Positions 1 to 11,687 of a stretch of 64,000 nt of DNA are shown one piece after another; within the stretch, counting starts at the first letter, position 1, and every line of letters starts with the position of its first letter. A program made the translations under genes and the position numbers. The DNA is taken from assembly GCA_003008705.1 (NCBI GenBank), contig PDUO01000040.1, positions 310,001-374,000 on the forward strand, given 5' to 3'. Below the pieces are notes generated by a model. It ran no database searches. It saw only the letters and a program-made list of their open reading frames with translations, and was not told the origin of the DNA. Origin of the DNA: Pezicula radicicola. Lineage: Eukaryota > Ascomycota > Leotiomycetes > Helotiales > Dermateaceae.

Positions 1-2259
1 CACAAATGATCGTTGTCCAGCCAGGAGCTAAGGCAACAATACTCAAGGACCACATCGTTATTGACTTGAAGGATGAGGTTCCACGGATTGATGCGGCCGT
101 AACAGACGCCAAGTCTATCGTGGAAGATCCGGTTCAACTATCAATCATGTCCAATGTATTCATGGGAATTGCCGAGCAAATGGGCTTGACATTGCAGCGT
201 ACGAGTGTTTCGGTCAATATCAAAGAGCGACTCGACTTTAGCTGCGCTCTATTTGGCCCTACTGGTGGCCTCGTCGCAAATGCACCACATGTGCCGGTTC
301 ACTTGGGAAGTATGGAACATGCTGTGCGATTTCAGCATGAGCTGCACCACAAGGAGCTTCGCCCTGGTGACGTCCTTGTTTCTAACACGTGAGTTTTCTA
401 TACAATAGTCTAGTCGCATCTCAACCCCTCATACTCTGCTTGCATTACTTAGTCAACTCAACATATTGGTATTAAGATTGAGGTGATTAGCGCCCACGCC
501 TAGTGGCTTATAATCTCTATTTATTCGGACATTTTTAGTTACTCGGGCACGTTAGCCAAGACAGTTGGGCTCAGTTCGTAACTAACATAAACAATAGACC
601 CTTAGCTGGTGGCACGCATCTTCCTGATATTACTGTCATTACACCGATTTTTGATGCCGAAGGCAAGCAGATCGAATTTTATACAGCATCTCGCGGCCAT
701 CATTCCGAAGTTGGTGGCATTCTTCCCGGTTCTATGCCAGCAAGCAGTACGAAACTCTACGAAGAGGGAGCCCAGATTACGTCTATGTTCCTGGTTCGCG
801 ACGGAGTCTTCAATGAAGCCGAAATATCCAAAATACTTGTCGATGAGACTGGTGCTTATCCCGGCTGTAGTGGATCTCGAAAATTAAGCGACAATCTTAA
901 TGACTTAAAGGCTCAGATCGCATCAAATTATAAAGGAACCAATCTCGTGCAGGCGTTGATTGAAGAATGTGGGATTGCTGAGGTGAGTCCATGGTATAAA
1001 ACGCACTATATGAGTATCATTAGCTGATGTCACTGCAGGTTCACTTCTACATGAACGCTATCAAAGAGAATGCGGCAAAATCTGTCCGAGCACTGTTGAA
1101 ACGGACTTACCATCAATTCAACGGCCAACCATTGCGAGCCACAGATCACATGGATGATGGGACACCTATTAGTGTTAGTTCCCCAGGAACTGCTGATATG
1201 GAATTTGCTAACGCTCAACCAGGTGACCATCACTATCAATCCAGACGATGGATCTGCTAAGTTTGACTTCACTGGTACGGGGCTTGAGGTACTCAACTGT
1301 TTCAATGCTCCACATGCCATTACGCGATCTGCCACTATGTACGTCTTGCGTTGCCTTATCAACGAAGATATACCGCTAAACGAGGGCTGCCTGATCCCAA
1401 TCACCTTCGAGATTCCATACGGCACGATACTTAATCCAAGCGGAACTGCAGCAGTTTGTGCAGGCAATCCAATTACAAGCCAACGTATCACAGATGTTTT
1501 GATAAAGGCCTTCCAAGCCTGTGCTGCTAGTCAGGGAGATTGCAACGTGTTTTCGTTCGGTTTCGGTGGGAAGAACCAAGAAACTGGAGAAGTCACACCG
1601 GGTGTAAGTATATTTGTACCCCTAAGATAGGTCTAATAGCTGCTGACTTGTAACTAGATTGGATTTGGAGAGACTGTTTGTGGAGGATCTGGAGCTGGAG
1701 AAAACTGGCATGGAACAAGCGGTGTTCATATTCACATGACAAACACTCGTATGCTAGTATATTCACACAATCTATGTGCCCAACTAACTAGAGCAATTTA
1801 GGCATTACGGATCCCGAAGTTCTTGAAAAACGGTACCCTGTGATCCTCCGCCAATTCACAATCCGTGACAATAGCGGTGGTCTCGGTCTTTACAACGGCG
1901 GAAACGGTGTGATCCGCGAATACGAGTTCCTACAGCCACTCAGCTGTTCAGTGGTATCCGAGAGACGCGTGTATCAACCTTTTGGCATGCACGGAGGTGG
2001 GTTTGGAAAGAGCGGGCTTAATACGCTTGTGGAGCAGACCAAAGACGGCGAGAGGCGTGTCAATGTTGGTGGAAGAAAGGACTTTACAGTTCAAAAGGGA
2101 GACAGGTTTATTTTTGAGACTCCTGGTGGTGGCGGGTGGGGAGTAGAAGGGACTTCCAGTGCCGAGGCGAAAGAAGCGACGACAGGGCCGGAGGAGCAGT
2201 TCCAGTTGCCACCCGGCTATGTGAATTCGATCCAGCTAATGCAGGAACAGTGCAATTAA
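1..2259 (+). CDS. OXP1: 5-oxoprolinase, C-terminal (hydantoinase B) half, 5' truncated by the window
   Basis: ATP-dependent 5-oxoprolinase opens 5-oxo-L-proline to glutamate in the gamma-glutamyl (glutathione) cycle in the cytosol. Only the hydantoinase B-type part is present. The frame is open at base 1, and the ATG at 6 is internal because the text before it still matches the family. My exon model is <1-388, 598-982, 1039-1173, 1223-1603, 1658-1748 and 1802-2259; every junction keeps phase and uses GT-AG (donors GTGAGT, GTGAGT, GTTAGT, GTAAGT, GTATGC). Family landmarks seen are [50 protein letters not shown] and the glycine-rich GGGGWG near the C-terminus. About 610 residues lie in the window against roughly 1,300 for the full fungal enzyme, so the hydantoinase A half lies upstream. 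The family call is secure. Substrate specificity (oxoproline rather than hydantoin) is inferred from fungal relatives. Confidence 0.93.
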
Positions 2260-2491
2260 GTTGAGTCTTCGAGGGAAGTTTCATGATAATCATTATAATA
2301 AAGGAAGATGAGACTCTATATTACTCGACTATTACCTAGCATCATATTCTAGCATGATCGTCTCTGATTGATCTTCTGGGTTCCCACCTTTACTAATCAG
2401 ACAAAGCAACATCTCAGCTCTCTTTCCTATCATTCCTCGAATTCTCATTGCCTTAACGATCATCCTCCAATCCTACTGACATACCACCACA

Positions 2492-3188
2492 TCACATCAC
2501 GCAAATCTCAACATGACCAACTCTAAACCTCCTATCAACGATCAAATCCGGCTTTCGAATCATAACTCCCAACCCGTTCACATTCTCCTCCTCCTCCCCC
2601 AAATACCCCAAGTATCCCAAACGTTCCAAACTCAACAACACTTCCTCATCCTCCTTCTGCCTCCTCAAAACTTCCCGTAACTCCTCCTCCGCAACGCTCG
2701 CTTCAAATTGTGCTCTCCTCCGCTTAAACCACCAGAATTCAGCTTCTCGAACGAAGAACTTGTAGCCGCCGCAGCAGAAGAGCATGGAGAGGAGGAGGAA
2801 TAGGCTTAGTAGGGTGAACATTGCTATGATTGCCGCTATTGCGCGGGGGAAGGTGAAGTTGTATGGGAGAGGCTGTTTGGAGTTGGTGGGATCGGTGGAA
2901 ATTGAGGCGCGTGCGTGGATGGTTGTTGTATTTGGTAGGACCGTTGGGATGAGAGCTCTCTCGTTCCTGGCGGCGGGGTTGGTTGACTTCTCAATAGTTG
3001 TGGCGTATTTAGTGTCCTGTGGGTAACGCAATCTGAGGTTAATTGCTGTTTATTTACATGTCTGATGGACCAGACTGCGTCTGTAGCGAGGGAGTCTAAC
3101 TTACGGCAATAATGTTGTTAATCTGCTCCATAATCTCGAGGTTGGCGTCTCCGCTGACTCTCGCAGTATGAGTATCAACAGGTGCCAT
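2492..3188 (-). CDS. Small single-pass membrane protein of unknown function
   Basis: I do not recognise a family. The model has two exons: 3188-3105 (starts ATG GCA CCT, 28 codons) and 3016-2492. They are joined across an 88-nt intron with a GTAAGT donor and an acceptor at ACAG, phase 0, giving 202 residues. One strong transmembrane stretch (AIIAMFTLLSLFLLLSMLFCC) lies in the middle. It is followed by basic and aromatic residues (EFWWFKRRRAQFE) and an acidic, coiled-coil-prone segment rich in E, R and L. The N-terminal part is polar, with possible N-glycosylation sites (NTTT, NFT). The topology suggests a type I or type III single-pass protein with a cytosolic helical tail. It is convergent with the upstream oxoprolinase gene. 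Confidence rests on splice continuity and on the clear membrane segment. Confidence 0.6.
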
Positions 3189-4047
3189 GTTTGCTTGTAG
3201 TTGCGTCTTAACCTTGATACCGTGGTATTCGTCCGCCTGCGGCTGTGAAAGTTGTGCTCTTCACACTTAAGTGCTTAGCCTTGCTTTAGAAATGGGGCGT
3301 GGAAAGATTCAAGAGAACTTCCAAAGTCCGCGGTGTTGAAAATCCACGAGCTATATGGAGGACGTAGTGTTGTGTCTAGAGTTAACGAAGGCTTTACTGA
3401 AGAATTCCGCAAATGGTAGCAAAGCGAGAGTGAAAGTGAAAGCGTATAGAGCATTTCCCTTCTCCCACCTCAAATGGCTTTACAAGGTCACGTGTAAACC
3501 TCGCTTGTTTCAGGGGCTAAGTAAACAAACCCTCCGAGTCTACTTTATAGATTCATCTAAACACAAATTCCCCAACAAACAGAAAAGGCATGCCACAGTG
3601 GGTAAGTGGTTCTGGACAAATTCTGTTTCAAGAGGTGGAATAAGACTAATGGTTCGCCAACCCCGCTTACGAGTACGAAAACGAAAAAAACAAACTTGTT
3701 TGTCCCTAGACGGATGGTTTAAAATACTGGGTTTGTTCTCGTGAGGTGCAAGAAAGTCGCCGAAGATCGAGTTTTTTTGCCTTTTGGTGCTTTTTTTGGC
3801 TTTGGATTTTGTGGGTCTTCTGTAGTGGTGTGGTACCTTTCTTTTTTGAGAAGTTCTGCTAGCGAGGTTGAGTCAGATATACAATGTATTGCAAGGTCTG
3901 CAAGGTGTACCTACGTATGAATGAATTAATGTGCTTTATACATATTAACCTTCTTTAAATTACTATGACTAAACTAGCACTTGTTCAGTGCCATATTCCT
4001 ACTCAATCCTCAATTCAATGAATCAATCCCGTATAACATCATATACC
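3189..4047. other. Intergenic region upstream of the 60-residue gene
   Basis: No convincing gene is seen. A 129-codon open frame at 3355-3744 is lysine/arginine-rich, lacks a recognisable domain, and falls in what looks like promoter sequence. The 3' half contains pyrimidine-rich runs (poly-T near 3775-3800). Confidence 0.5.
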
Positions 4048-4054
4048 TATAAAG
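4048..4054 (+). promoter_or_regulatory. TATA-like box of the 60-residue gene
   Basis: TATAAAG lies about 135 bases before the ATG at 4183. It is followed by a CA/CT-rich leader (CAACTCAACACAACATC) that contains no G-rich stretch. This is the usual look of a strongly transcribed fungal gene. Confidence 0.45.
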
Positions 4055-4182
4055 CCTTCCAATTGCACCCTAATCTGCTCAATTCAACTCAACACAACAT
4101 CAACTTCTTCAAATTCACTAACACAAAGTAAATTGCGCCAATATCACAGCAGAAAAAGCACCAAATCAAGCAACTCTTCAAA

Positions 4183-4436
4183 ATGACCGATCACGATCTC
4201 CAAGTTAAGCGAGCAGAAGTATCCTCTGAAATAAAGATACCCCAGCCAGACAAGAACGAACTACAATCCACACAACAAAACTAGATAAGATTTCAACGGA
4301 AGTCAAAGCACAAAATGAAAAAAATGGAAAAGATGAGGAATGCGATGTTGGAATGAGAGGTGGTGCTTTTCTTCAAGAACATCCTGTAACGGGATTATTA
4401 TTTTTCCCGTGTGAACTGGCTCTTCCATGCTGTTAG
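4183..4436 (+). CDS. 60-residue hydrophilic protein with cysteine-ended hydrophobic tail
   Basis: Two exons are proposed: 4183-4218 (12 codons, context AAAATGACC) and 4290-4436, joined over a 71-nt intron (GTATCC donor, acceptor GATAAG, phase 0). The spliced product is 60 residues. The first 40 are charged and lysine/glutamate-rich. The end is hydrophobic and cysteine-rich (GLLFFPCELALPCC, then TAG). The unspliced frame would stop after 33 codons, so splicing is needed to reach the tail. The layout, a polar N-terminus followed by a short hydrophobic cysteine tail, resembles CYSTM-type tail-anchored small proteins, but I see too few cysteines to assign that family. The TATA-like box and CA-rich leader support real transcription. 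Uncertain points are the weak donor (GTATCC) and the unknown function. Confidence 0.4.
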
Positions 4437-5004
4437 CCTACTTGCCTTTGCGATGGTGGTTGTTGTTGAGTAGGAATAGAGAAAAATAAGTACTGGGAAG
4501 TGGACATGGTGGGGTCATATTTCTTAGGGCATGTTCGGATGGTGAGAAGGGCGGTTGGATGAGGACGGTAGCTGTGCGGTGAGGACTCGCAGGAGATATG
4601 TACTTGGTGTTTAATGCAACTTACGATTATTTACTTGATAAATATCTCAAAATTTATTAATGAAAAAAGGTTTGCGGGTAAAGCATAATCATTGCGGAGT
4701 TTCTAGTTGGGATTTTTTTAGTACACAAAGTGGTAATAGCTTGCAAGATGTGCGGTATGTGTCCCATATTGTCAGCGCTTACTCGAGGAGTAGGAGGTAC
4801 ACTAAACGACCAACTGGTCTGATAAGCGTCTACTATAATAGAGGTTGAGAGGGGGTTTGTGGCTCAAATCCGGCACATTGCCAATTCACCACACCAATTC
4901 TCAACTTTTGGTAAAAGTCAAATTCCACTTTCTAACGGGCAAATAATTTTCATAATTCATTCAAGTTTGAATGGTAGTCTCGTAGTTGACTTTAAGTTCA
5001 CGAA
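4437..5004. other. Intergenic, no gene seen
   Basis: Probable 3' flank of the 60-residue gene and of the convergent HET gene. A tRNA B-box-like string near 4862 lacks any matching A box or foldable cloverleaf. Confidence 0.5.
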
Positions 5005-7286
5005 TTAAATGAGGCGAATACCAACCCATTTTGCCTGCAAATCTTCAACTATCAACTCTTCCATCTCCGCCTCTTCATTCTTACCATCGGTAGGGGTATT
5101 CAAAAGCATGTTCCAAAACCTGAGGACATTACCCGCGTATTCTTCATCGTCCCTGCTAGTTATGTCCTCGACTTGGAAATAGCCCCTCCGATAGTATTCA
5201 TGATCCTGGAGATTTGTTGGCTCAATGATAAGACCATGTAAATGATCAAAAGATCCTCTTTCGTACATTTCCTCGGCAGTATCTAACCTCACGGGCAAGA
5301 AATATACTGGGCTTCCCTCACGTAACTCGCCAAAGTCGTGGTTGAGCGTCATTTCCACAGTGCCAAAAAGACTTTTTATAGTGCATGACCTGGTGCCCGG
5401 AGTGCCTTCGAAACTAATGATGGAACGCACGACAGTCCCTTTCATGTATAAATGGCCGCCGGTGACCGGACCGAATGGATCAGCTGGATCCTCTAAGGTA
5501 ACCTCCGCTTCAAGTACACTGATCAAACCATGAGTGCTAGTGAGTTTTCTTTCAATAACCTCATAGCCAACATGACTCAAGCCATTGCTATCAAGCGATG
5601 CCCAAGACCAAGATGGTGCACGATATAATGGACTTTGTAGCGCAGCAAAATCTGGCCGAGTGTACCACAGGAGCTGCTCAAGGATGGTTTCGGGTGAATT
5701 CCACAATCCAGCCAGATACTCAGTTCCTGGAATCAGTAGTCTGGCGATACCCGCAATTGCGAAGAAGATATCTTTCTGGGGAAACATTAAATCTCGTTGG
5801 GAATATTCGTGGATTGCCTTGTCCCACATGTAATACCGATCATGAGATGGTGGAGTCTGTTTGAATTGAAGTTTGTGATCCACTTGAATAGAGTGAGGAT
5901 CTATGCTGATCTTTGTTCCTTCATGTAAGGTGTTATCAGAGCCTCCAGGGTGACTCTCGCAAGCCCTGAGCTCGCAGCATTCCCAGAATACCTGATCTTT
6001 TCCAAAATGAAGTACTCGCGGTGACAGCATGATCTCTTGAAATGCCCATCCACGGGATGATAGGGGACATTCATCGATCTGAGTTTTCCAGATACCGTCT
6101 GGCACGCAGTAATATACTTGCTGAGGTTTGCTAGGCCATGCGGCCATGACTTTGCATGGATTGACTAGTAAGGAATTCCTCGTCTTATGAAAGCATCCTT
6201 CTCGACCATTGGGAGCTTTAGTTGCGGCAATGTTGCACCATGAGTGACGATAGACTTCACCCATCTTAGCGGCTTCTTGCTTCCAGTCCTCGATTGATCC
6301 TTGTATGATGCAAAGGCTATCTATCCAGAGGTAGCGAATTTCAAGTTGCCGTGCAATTTGAATGGCTTCTTGAAACGTCTTGGGAAGCTCAGGATAAGGG
6401 ACAGACTCAAAGAACTTGACAAGATTAGCGGTCGTTAAGGTTATGGGAACGGTGCCACCCCAACAATGCGATAAAGTCATGTACTTAGTATGTTGACCAA
6501 GCTCTTTTGACAAGCAGATTGAGATGGGATCATTTTCTTTTCTTCCAACATTAAGTAGTCTGGTAGGGAGAAACGAGTCTTTTGGTGCCAGTTCCTTGCA
6601 AACAATATGTTTCTCTGAGCATTCCCTAAGCCATAATTTGGCCATATCAAAGGTACTCTTTGAGTTCGAAGTTTCCGCTAACTCGGGCGAGTGTCCTGTC
6701 GTGGATGACTGCAGGTCTACAGGCTGATGTTAGCCAATATAATCGCTATGATAAGTAAAGAATGGCTACCTTCAATCGGCACAAGCAGCATCAGCTCACC
6801 CCAACCCAGAGGAGGCCCATCATGTGCGGACATAAACATCTGTTGAAATGTTTGAATGTCGGGTGCTTCGTCCTCCTTAGTGACACGACCAATGAGGTTG
6901 TATTCCACCGACTCAGATTCTTCAATGCTTGCCTTTACAGAGTCCGACAAATAGGTCCAGAAAAAAAAGCAGAGGTGGCAACCATCCGAAACTGCTTGTC
7001 TGAATGCTTTCATTGTTTGGTACGGCCTCTCTCCATCCAGTAGGTATCCTAGCCCACTGGCCTTACCATGTCCCTGAAAAGCGATCTCCAACTGAAACAG
7101 CTCGTTACAAAAGCCACATAGCTGAGAGCCTCCTTCAAATGTTGCTACCATAGCATTACTTATACGGCATTCGGTCGTCATTTTATGCTGCAATAATAAT
7201 CTATCTAGTAAGCTTGCTTGAGTTTGGTACGTTAGTCTAGATTTAAGTTTATCCCTGGCCTCATGTGCAGTTCCTGAGTTTGTCAT
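5005..7286 (-). CDS. HET-domain (heterokaryon incompatibility) protein
   Basis: HET-domain proteins trigger programmed cell death when genetically different hyphae fuse. Exon 1 is 7286-6770 and exon 2 is 6716-5005. They are joined across a 53-nt intron with donor GTAGCC, acceptor GTAG and phase 1, giving 742 residues. A second possible start is the ATG at 7181 (MTTECR). The N-terminal region has cysteine pairs (CGFC, CHLC). The HET core begins near residue 251 with YMTLSHCWGG. It continues with PKTFQEAI, then YLWIDSLCIIQ, DW, MGEVYRHS and NIAATKA; the order and spacing match the family. The later SSRGWAFQE and APSWSWAS motifs are also typical. No NACHT, WD or TPR module follows, so this is a stand-alone HET protein. 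It is flanked by gene-poor DNA, consistent with an accessory locus. The family is secure; the partner or allelic specificity cannot be read. Confidence 0.93.
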
Positions 7287-9022
7287 CCTCGCTTAGACGC
7301 CTCGTGTAACAGAAAAACGGCGGGCGCCACTAGGTAAAGCTGATTTTGATTATTTTGAGGGACGGCTGAAGTAGATGGAACTTATGAGACGGTTACCAAT
7401 TCTGGTAATGAATGAAAGAGGGAAATTAATGGCACCGGAGGAAAAGTAGAGAAGCTTGTAGGTGAACGGCAGGCGCTTCGGATTTATTTATTCAGTAGAT
7501 CCAGAGTACGTACCTTGGGTGCTTGCCTGCTATACGACCATCAAAACTGCTCCCACAGATCTGAAGCTTCTCGCGACTGTGCATTAGGCATAGACTGGAC
7601 CTCTTTAGGAAAGGTTTGTAGAACAGGAGGCGCCTTGGTATTGTTGTCAGAAATTGAATTTATGGAAGAAAATCAGCATCAATGATGAAGTGCTCAAAGT
7701 GAGCACAAGCACACTAGTGATCATGCATTCGTCTATCCCGTTAACAACGGGATATTTGAACATCGTGGTGGTACCCAATCTACACAGGCTCAGTCTCATC
7801 TCTATCAGCCCTATTAACGTTAGCTCCAGCTCACCTGTACTTGTAAGACAAACACAGTTAGTAGGAAAAAGTAAGAGCCAAGACATAGCTAACCTTGGGA
7901 CGGGTAAGGCGTGTCAACGTGTTTCATGGTAATGTGGCTGTCACATGTGGCGTTGAAATGACAGCGGCACGGAGCTAGTAAAAGTGATTAGTTTCTAGCG
8001 TCTACATATGATTTTTTGCCAAGTCGATTCGTCGAGGTCTTAATACCACCTAAACGAAGAAACCTCCCCCACAAGTGTGCATACCTAAAGTACCACAAGC
8101 ACAATAAATTTGCCCAAGAATGCGAAAGATCTTTTCAAAGCATAGACAAATTGGTGTCAAATATGGTGCAACGGGAGGCAGTCAAGGCTACTTTATATTT
8201 TGAGAATATTAGCTCAACTTTGTAAACCTGCCTTGAATATATGTTAGTCTTCAATCTTTAGAACAACATTGTTTTTCTTATGTGGTAACAGTTGATACTT
8301 TTTATTTAGTCTTGTTTTGGAGTTTGTTTCCTCATTCCATTATCGTTGACTGCAAGATTCGTTGTAGACAAATTAGCAAATAACTTCTTCTATTTACTCC
8401 TACCGTACAAATTGCTTTATAATATCTCATTTTGATTGGGGCTATATATCAAGTGGTTTACTCAAATCCATGTCTTATGCCTGAATAGATAGCTATCCAA
8501 AATGATCTTTTATAAACCAATTCGTACGGTACTAGTATTATTACGAGTTCTTGCAAGCCATTATACTAAGTGGCTATTGAATATAAGAATGCATTTATAT
8601 AACCGTCGGTATTTTCTTACGCGTTAGGAAGGCATAAAGCCACCTAAATATATAGGTAGAAACACTGGACACTTTCAGACTCCTAAGACAGGTACAGAGT
8701 TTGTCCTAGTTCTTCATAATTCTACAATAAGATAAAGACACCAAAAAACTTCTGTCGATAGAACCGCGTTAATGGGAATTGATATACATTTCTGCTGAGT
8801 AGGGTTAAATCTGTATAAGAGGTTAGTGTTTAACGTTAGGGTTAGCACTGCCCTGTAAGCAAATTTCTTAGCATAAAGTGCAACACGTTGATGCCTGATG
8901 GGCTTAAGATGCTCAAATTATAGAAAAGACTTTTACGTAGAACACAGACGTAGTTTTGTCATAACGATGGGGTATAATTCATTCACGCATACATTAATCA
9001 TACATACAAGGCATACTGCCAT
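7287..9022. other. Gene-poor AT-rich interval
   Basis: No gene is supported. Several frames of 60-90 codons (for example 7654-7932 and 8016-8225) lack domains, good start context and splice partners. The interval from 8220 to 8760 is AT-rich. The 11-base string GTTAGGGTTAG at 8835-8845 resembles fungal telomere units but covers under two repeats. Confidence 0.5.
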
Positions 9023-11026
9023 CTAGTCTCGGCTACGATTCGATGCCCAGCGCTTGAGCACAATCTCTCTAACTTTATACCTACTCAAAATTGTATCAAT
9101 GCTCATTTCTTGTTCATTCACAGGTTCCGGAATATCCACATAAACTAGAATCAGAGTCTTCTTGACCTGCGTGATGACTCTGTTCACACAATGCAACCAA
9201 CTCCAACTCCTCTTCTCTTTGCTCGTAACATAGTTCTTCAAGTGGGCACTAGACCAGTAAGGAGCCGAGTAAGAGGGAAGGATGAGGACTGCGAATTCAG
9301 CATGAGTAAAAACCGGGCCCCGAAGGTAAAGCAGATAGTCGACGGAGAACTTAGTGCCACCGCGAACAATCCAGCCAAGGGATCGGAAGTGATGGTAAAC
9401 AACGTAAGAAACTAAAAAGGGACCGTCGGGTGCGAGGACTTGATCGCTGTTTAAGGGAAAGTAGGAGTATCGACGGAACAGACTGAAAAGTTCGGAATTT
9501 TGTATTGGACGGTTTGTGTCGGGTGATAGAATGGTAAGAGCGCCGAGGGAGTAGGAAAGAAAGAAGGCTTCTTCGAGGGTGAGTTGGTAGTGCTCCTGGT
9601 TTCGGATCGGTTGAACTTCTTTCGGCGACACTTGCTCTTCTAACGCTAGGACGGCAGCAGCTCGTTCAGGTGACGGAGGCTCTGTAGTGATGAAGGTGGT
9701 GTGTTCGACAGTAGGGGAAAACCTGACACTCTTCCGCCGTTTGACTTCTGGTGACGAATTGCCATCGACAAGAGCTGATCCATTGAATGATGCAACGTTC
9801 ATAGTGGGCGACAACGGGGTGGGTGATGCAGTAGTTGATTCAGTACTCGGGATGCCATTGATCTCCGATATCAAAGTGCCATTGATGAGCGGTGAACCTT
9901 TGGATGGTTGGCCATTCACCCGAGACTGGAGAGGCCCACCAATTGCTCCACCATTGATTCCATTGGCGTGTCCATTGACAGTATGTCCATTTGTCATCTC
10001 ATCACATGATGACGGGATTTTGGTGACTGAGTTTGTAATTGAGTTTATTGAGCTTGATGAGCTGGACCTTGACCGAGTTTTGCCATTGATGGCTCGTTGA
10101 GCACCAGTCACAACTGCAGCACGATGATCCTCCATAATTCTCTGTAACATGGCATAGCCCTCGGTGGAATCTGGCAAAGCCAAAATTTCCAATGGTCCAA
10201 CAGGTGCAGCAAATGACCCAGAAACAGACCTGGCCTTGATTGGGGGTCGACTGATGCCTACTTCGGGAACAGATCGCAGAGCTTGCGATGAGTTAGGAAG
10301 AGACAGGAGCTTCAATGGATCCACAGGAGGAGAGGAGGTTCTTTGAAATGGCTGTGCCAAGATCTTTACTTCTTGAACATCAATGTCTGACGCATTCTCA
10401 TTGGCCTTCACGGGCGATGACTGAACTGGGACAGAGACTGGAGGCGATATGGTGCTTTGACGCTGAGCCTCAATCTCTGCCTCTGCAGCAAGCGTAAGAT
10501 CAATTGCCTCTCTTTCTTTTCGAGCCCTTTCCCACTTTACCTGCTGCCTTTCGGCTCGGCGCTTCCTGGTAACCTCTTCACTAGAGACAGTTTTGCCTTC
10601 ACCCCTCCTCTTCATTTCTCTATCCAACCAACTCGGCTCACTTCGACTCAAACTTCCCTTCCCGTAGAAGCCTTGCTCCCACAAACCACGGACGGACCGA
10701 AGATCAGTGATATGGACTGAACGGGTGTCGGGAGAGAAATAGCCTTGGTACAGCACTTCAAAGTGTGACGAAGGAGGAGAAATGGTCTGCTGAGCCCAGA
10801 CATACAGAATGTGGAAAAGTGAAAGTGGATTGTGCGGTACGAAGGTAGGAAGTGGGAATGTTCGGAGCGGTGCCGGCAAGGCATACAACTTGTTCAGCTG
10901 TTCCATCCGTGAAGGCCGACGTGGCTGCTGTGGTTTCGGCGCAGCAGGCGCAGGACTTCCAGCATCCTGAGACGAAGGCAGCGGCGTTGTAGTGTCCGCT
11001 GTTGGAGTTTGTGTGGTGTCCGCCAT
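9023..11026 (-). CDS. SEN2: tRNA-splicing endonuclease catalytic subunit SEN2
   Basis: SEN2 cleaves the 5' splice site of intron-containing pre-tRNAs as part of the SEN2-SEN34-SEN15-SEN54 complex. The gene is a single 667-codon frame starting ATGGCGGAC. The N-terminus has the conserved block around NPLSLFHILYVWA and FEVLYQGYFSPDTRSVHI, then VRGLWEQGFYGKGSLSRSEPSW, a SEN2 hallmark. A long low-complexity linker (about residues 190-450, Ser/Pro/Asn-rich) follows. The C-terminal nuclease fold contains SLGWIVRGGTKFSVDYLLYL, then GPVFTHAEFAVLIL and the VKKTLILVYVD strand. These supply the Tyr, His and Lys of the catalytic triad. An untranslated leader intron is likely at 11216-11294 (donor GTAAGT, acceptor CCTAG). 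The gene is divergent from the ceramide glucosyltransferase, sharing about 660 bases. Confidence 0.95.
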   Translation of the reverse strand: MADTTQTPTADTTTPLPSSQDAGSPAPAAPKPQQPRRPSRMEQLNKLYALPAPLRTFPLPTFVPHNPLSLFHILYVWAQQTISPPSSHFEVLYQGYFSPDTRSVHITDLRSVRGLWEQGFYGKGSLSRSEPSWLDREMKRRGEGKTVSSEEVTRKRRAERQQVKWERARKEREAIDLTLAAEAEIEAQRQSTISPPVSVPVQSSPVKANENASDIDVQEVKILAQPFQRTSSPPVDPLKLLSLPNSSQALRSVPEVGISRPPIKARSVSGSFAAPVGPLEILALPDSTEGYAMLQRIMEDHRAAVVTGAQRAINGKTRSRSSSSSSINSITNSVTKIPSSCDEMTNGHTVNGHANGINGGAIGGPLQSRVNGQPSKGSPLINGTLISEINGIPSTESTTASPTPLSPTMNVASFNGSALVDGNSSPEVKRRKSVRFSPTVEHTTFITTEPPSPERAAAVLALEEQVSPKEVQPIRNQEHYQLTLEEAFFLSYSLGALTILSPDTNRPIQNSELFSLFRRYSYFPLNSDQVLAPDGPFLVSYVVYHHFRSLGWIVRGGTKFSVDYLLYLRGPVFTHAEFAVLILPSYSAPYWSSAHLKNYVTSKEKRSWSWLHCVNRVITQVKKTLILVYVDIPEPVNEQEMSIDTILSRYKVREIVLKRWASNRSRD

Positions 11027-11687
11027 TGTAGGAGACGATACTATCGAGGTCTCATGTCGTGGTCTGTGAGAAGGGTTGGTGTCAGCAAGGTAGCCTCGTA
11101 CGCATGATTCCCAGTAACAATGTGATTATCGTTTGCATTGCTCAGATACCGTTGTAGTCTTCTCAAGGAGAATTGAGCCAACATGAGAGAACGACATAAA
11201 GTCAGAGCCATTCTCCTAGGCATCGAATTGTGTCATCACCGCAAGCGCATCCTCCCTCGTCGCGACGTACATAGAAAGAAAGGGGGTTACTTACAGCTTC
11301 TATTGCATCCCTCAATGGTGTTGAGAGACGAAGCAGAAACAATGGCGCAAAGTGGGCGGTGGTGTGTTTTTTACAGCAGGATTTTCTCGAAAAATTGTTT
11401 CTTCAACGTCGCGAGGTCTTCCGGCGGATTAGTCATGCACCCTAAGGTTCCCGACGGTACCGTAGCTTCTCCGGATCGCTGAAACATTTACGCGATCAAT
11501 TTAGGGTTTGCATCCTTATATGACGGAACATGCGGAACGATCCTAAAATCTAAATCTGGTAGAGTACGACAAGAGTACGAACAAGTATATCCCGTATCCT
11601 TCGTACCTCGTTTCCCGTTTTCGTACTCGCATGGCCGATGAATTCTCTGTTCGGTCGCTCTTCAAGAGGAATTATGAGGTGACGGCT
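11027..11687. promoter_or_regulatory. Shared divergent promoter of SEN2 and the glucosyltransferase gene
   Basis: This interval separates two divergently transcribed housekeeping genes. It probably includes a 5'-UTR intron of SEN2 (11216-11294, minus strand). Frames at 11183-11482 and 11041-11223 have no domain and are treated as leader sequence. No TATA box is evident. Confidence 0.45.

Noticed and set aside
3355..3744. 129-codon plus-strand frame
   Set aside because: Low-complexity basic composition, no domain, no splice partners, and it lies in promoter-like sequence.
4855..4885. Possible tRNA gene from a B-box-like GGCTCAAATCC
   Set aside because: No A box at the right distance and no foldable acceptor or anticodon stem.
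8835..8845. Telomere-like GTTAGGGTTAG string
   Set aside because: Less than two TTAGGG units, expected by chance; no array around it.
9687..10100. 137-codon plus-strand frame opposite SEN2
   Set aside because: Shadow of the low-complexity SEN2 linker; no start context or domain.
11183..11482. 99-codon frame between SEN2 and the glucosyltransferase
   Set aside because: Falls on the SEN2 5' leader and a probable UTR intron; no domain.
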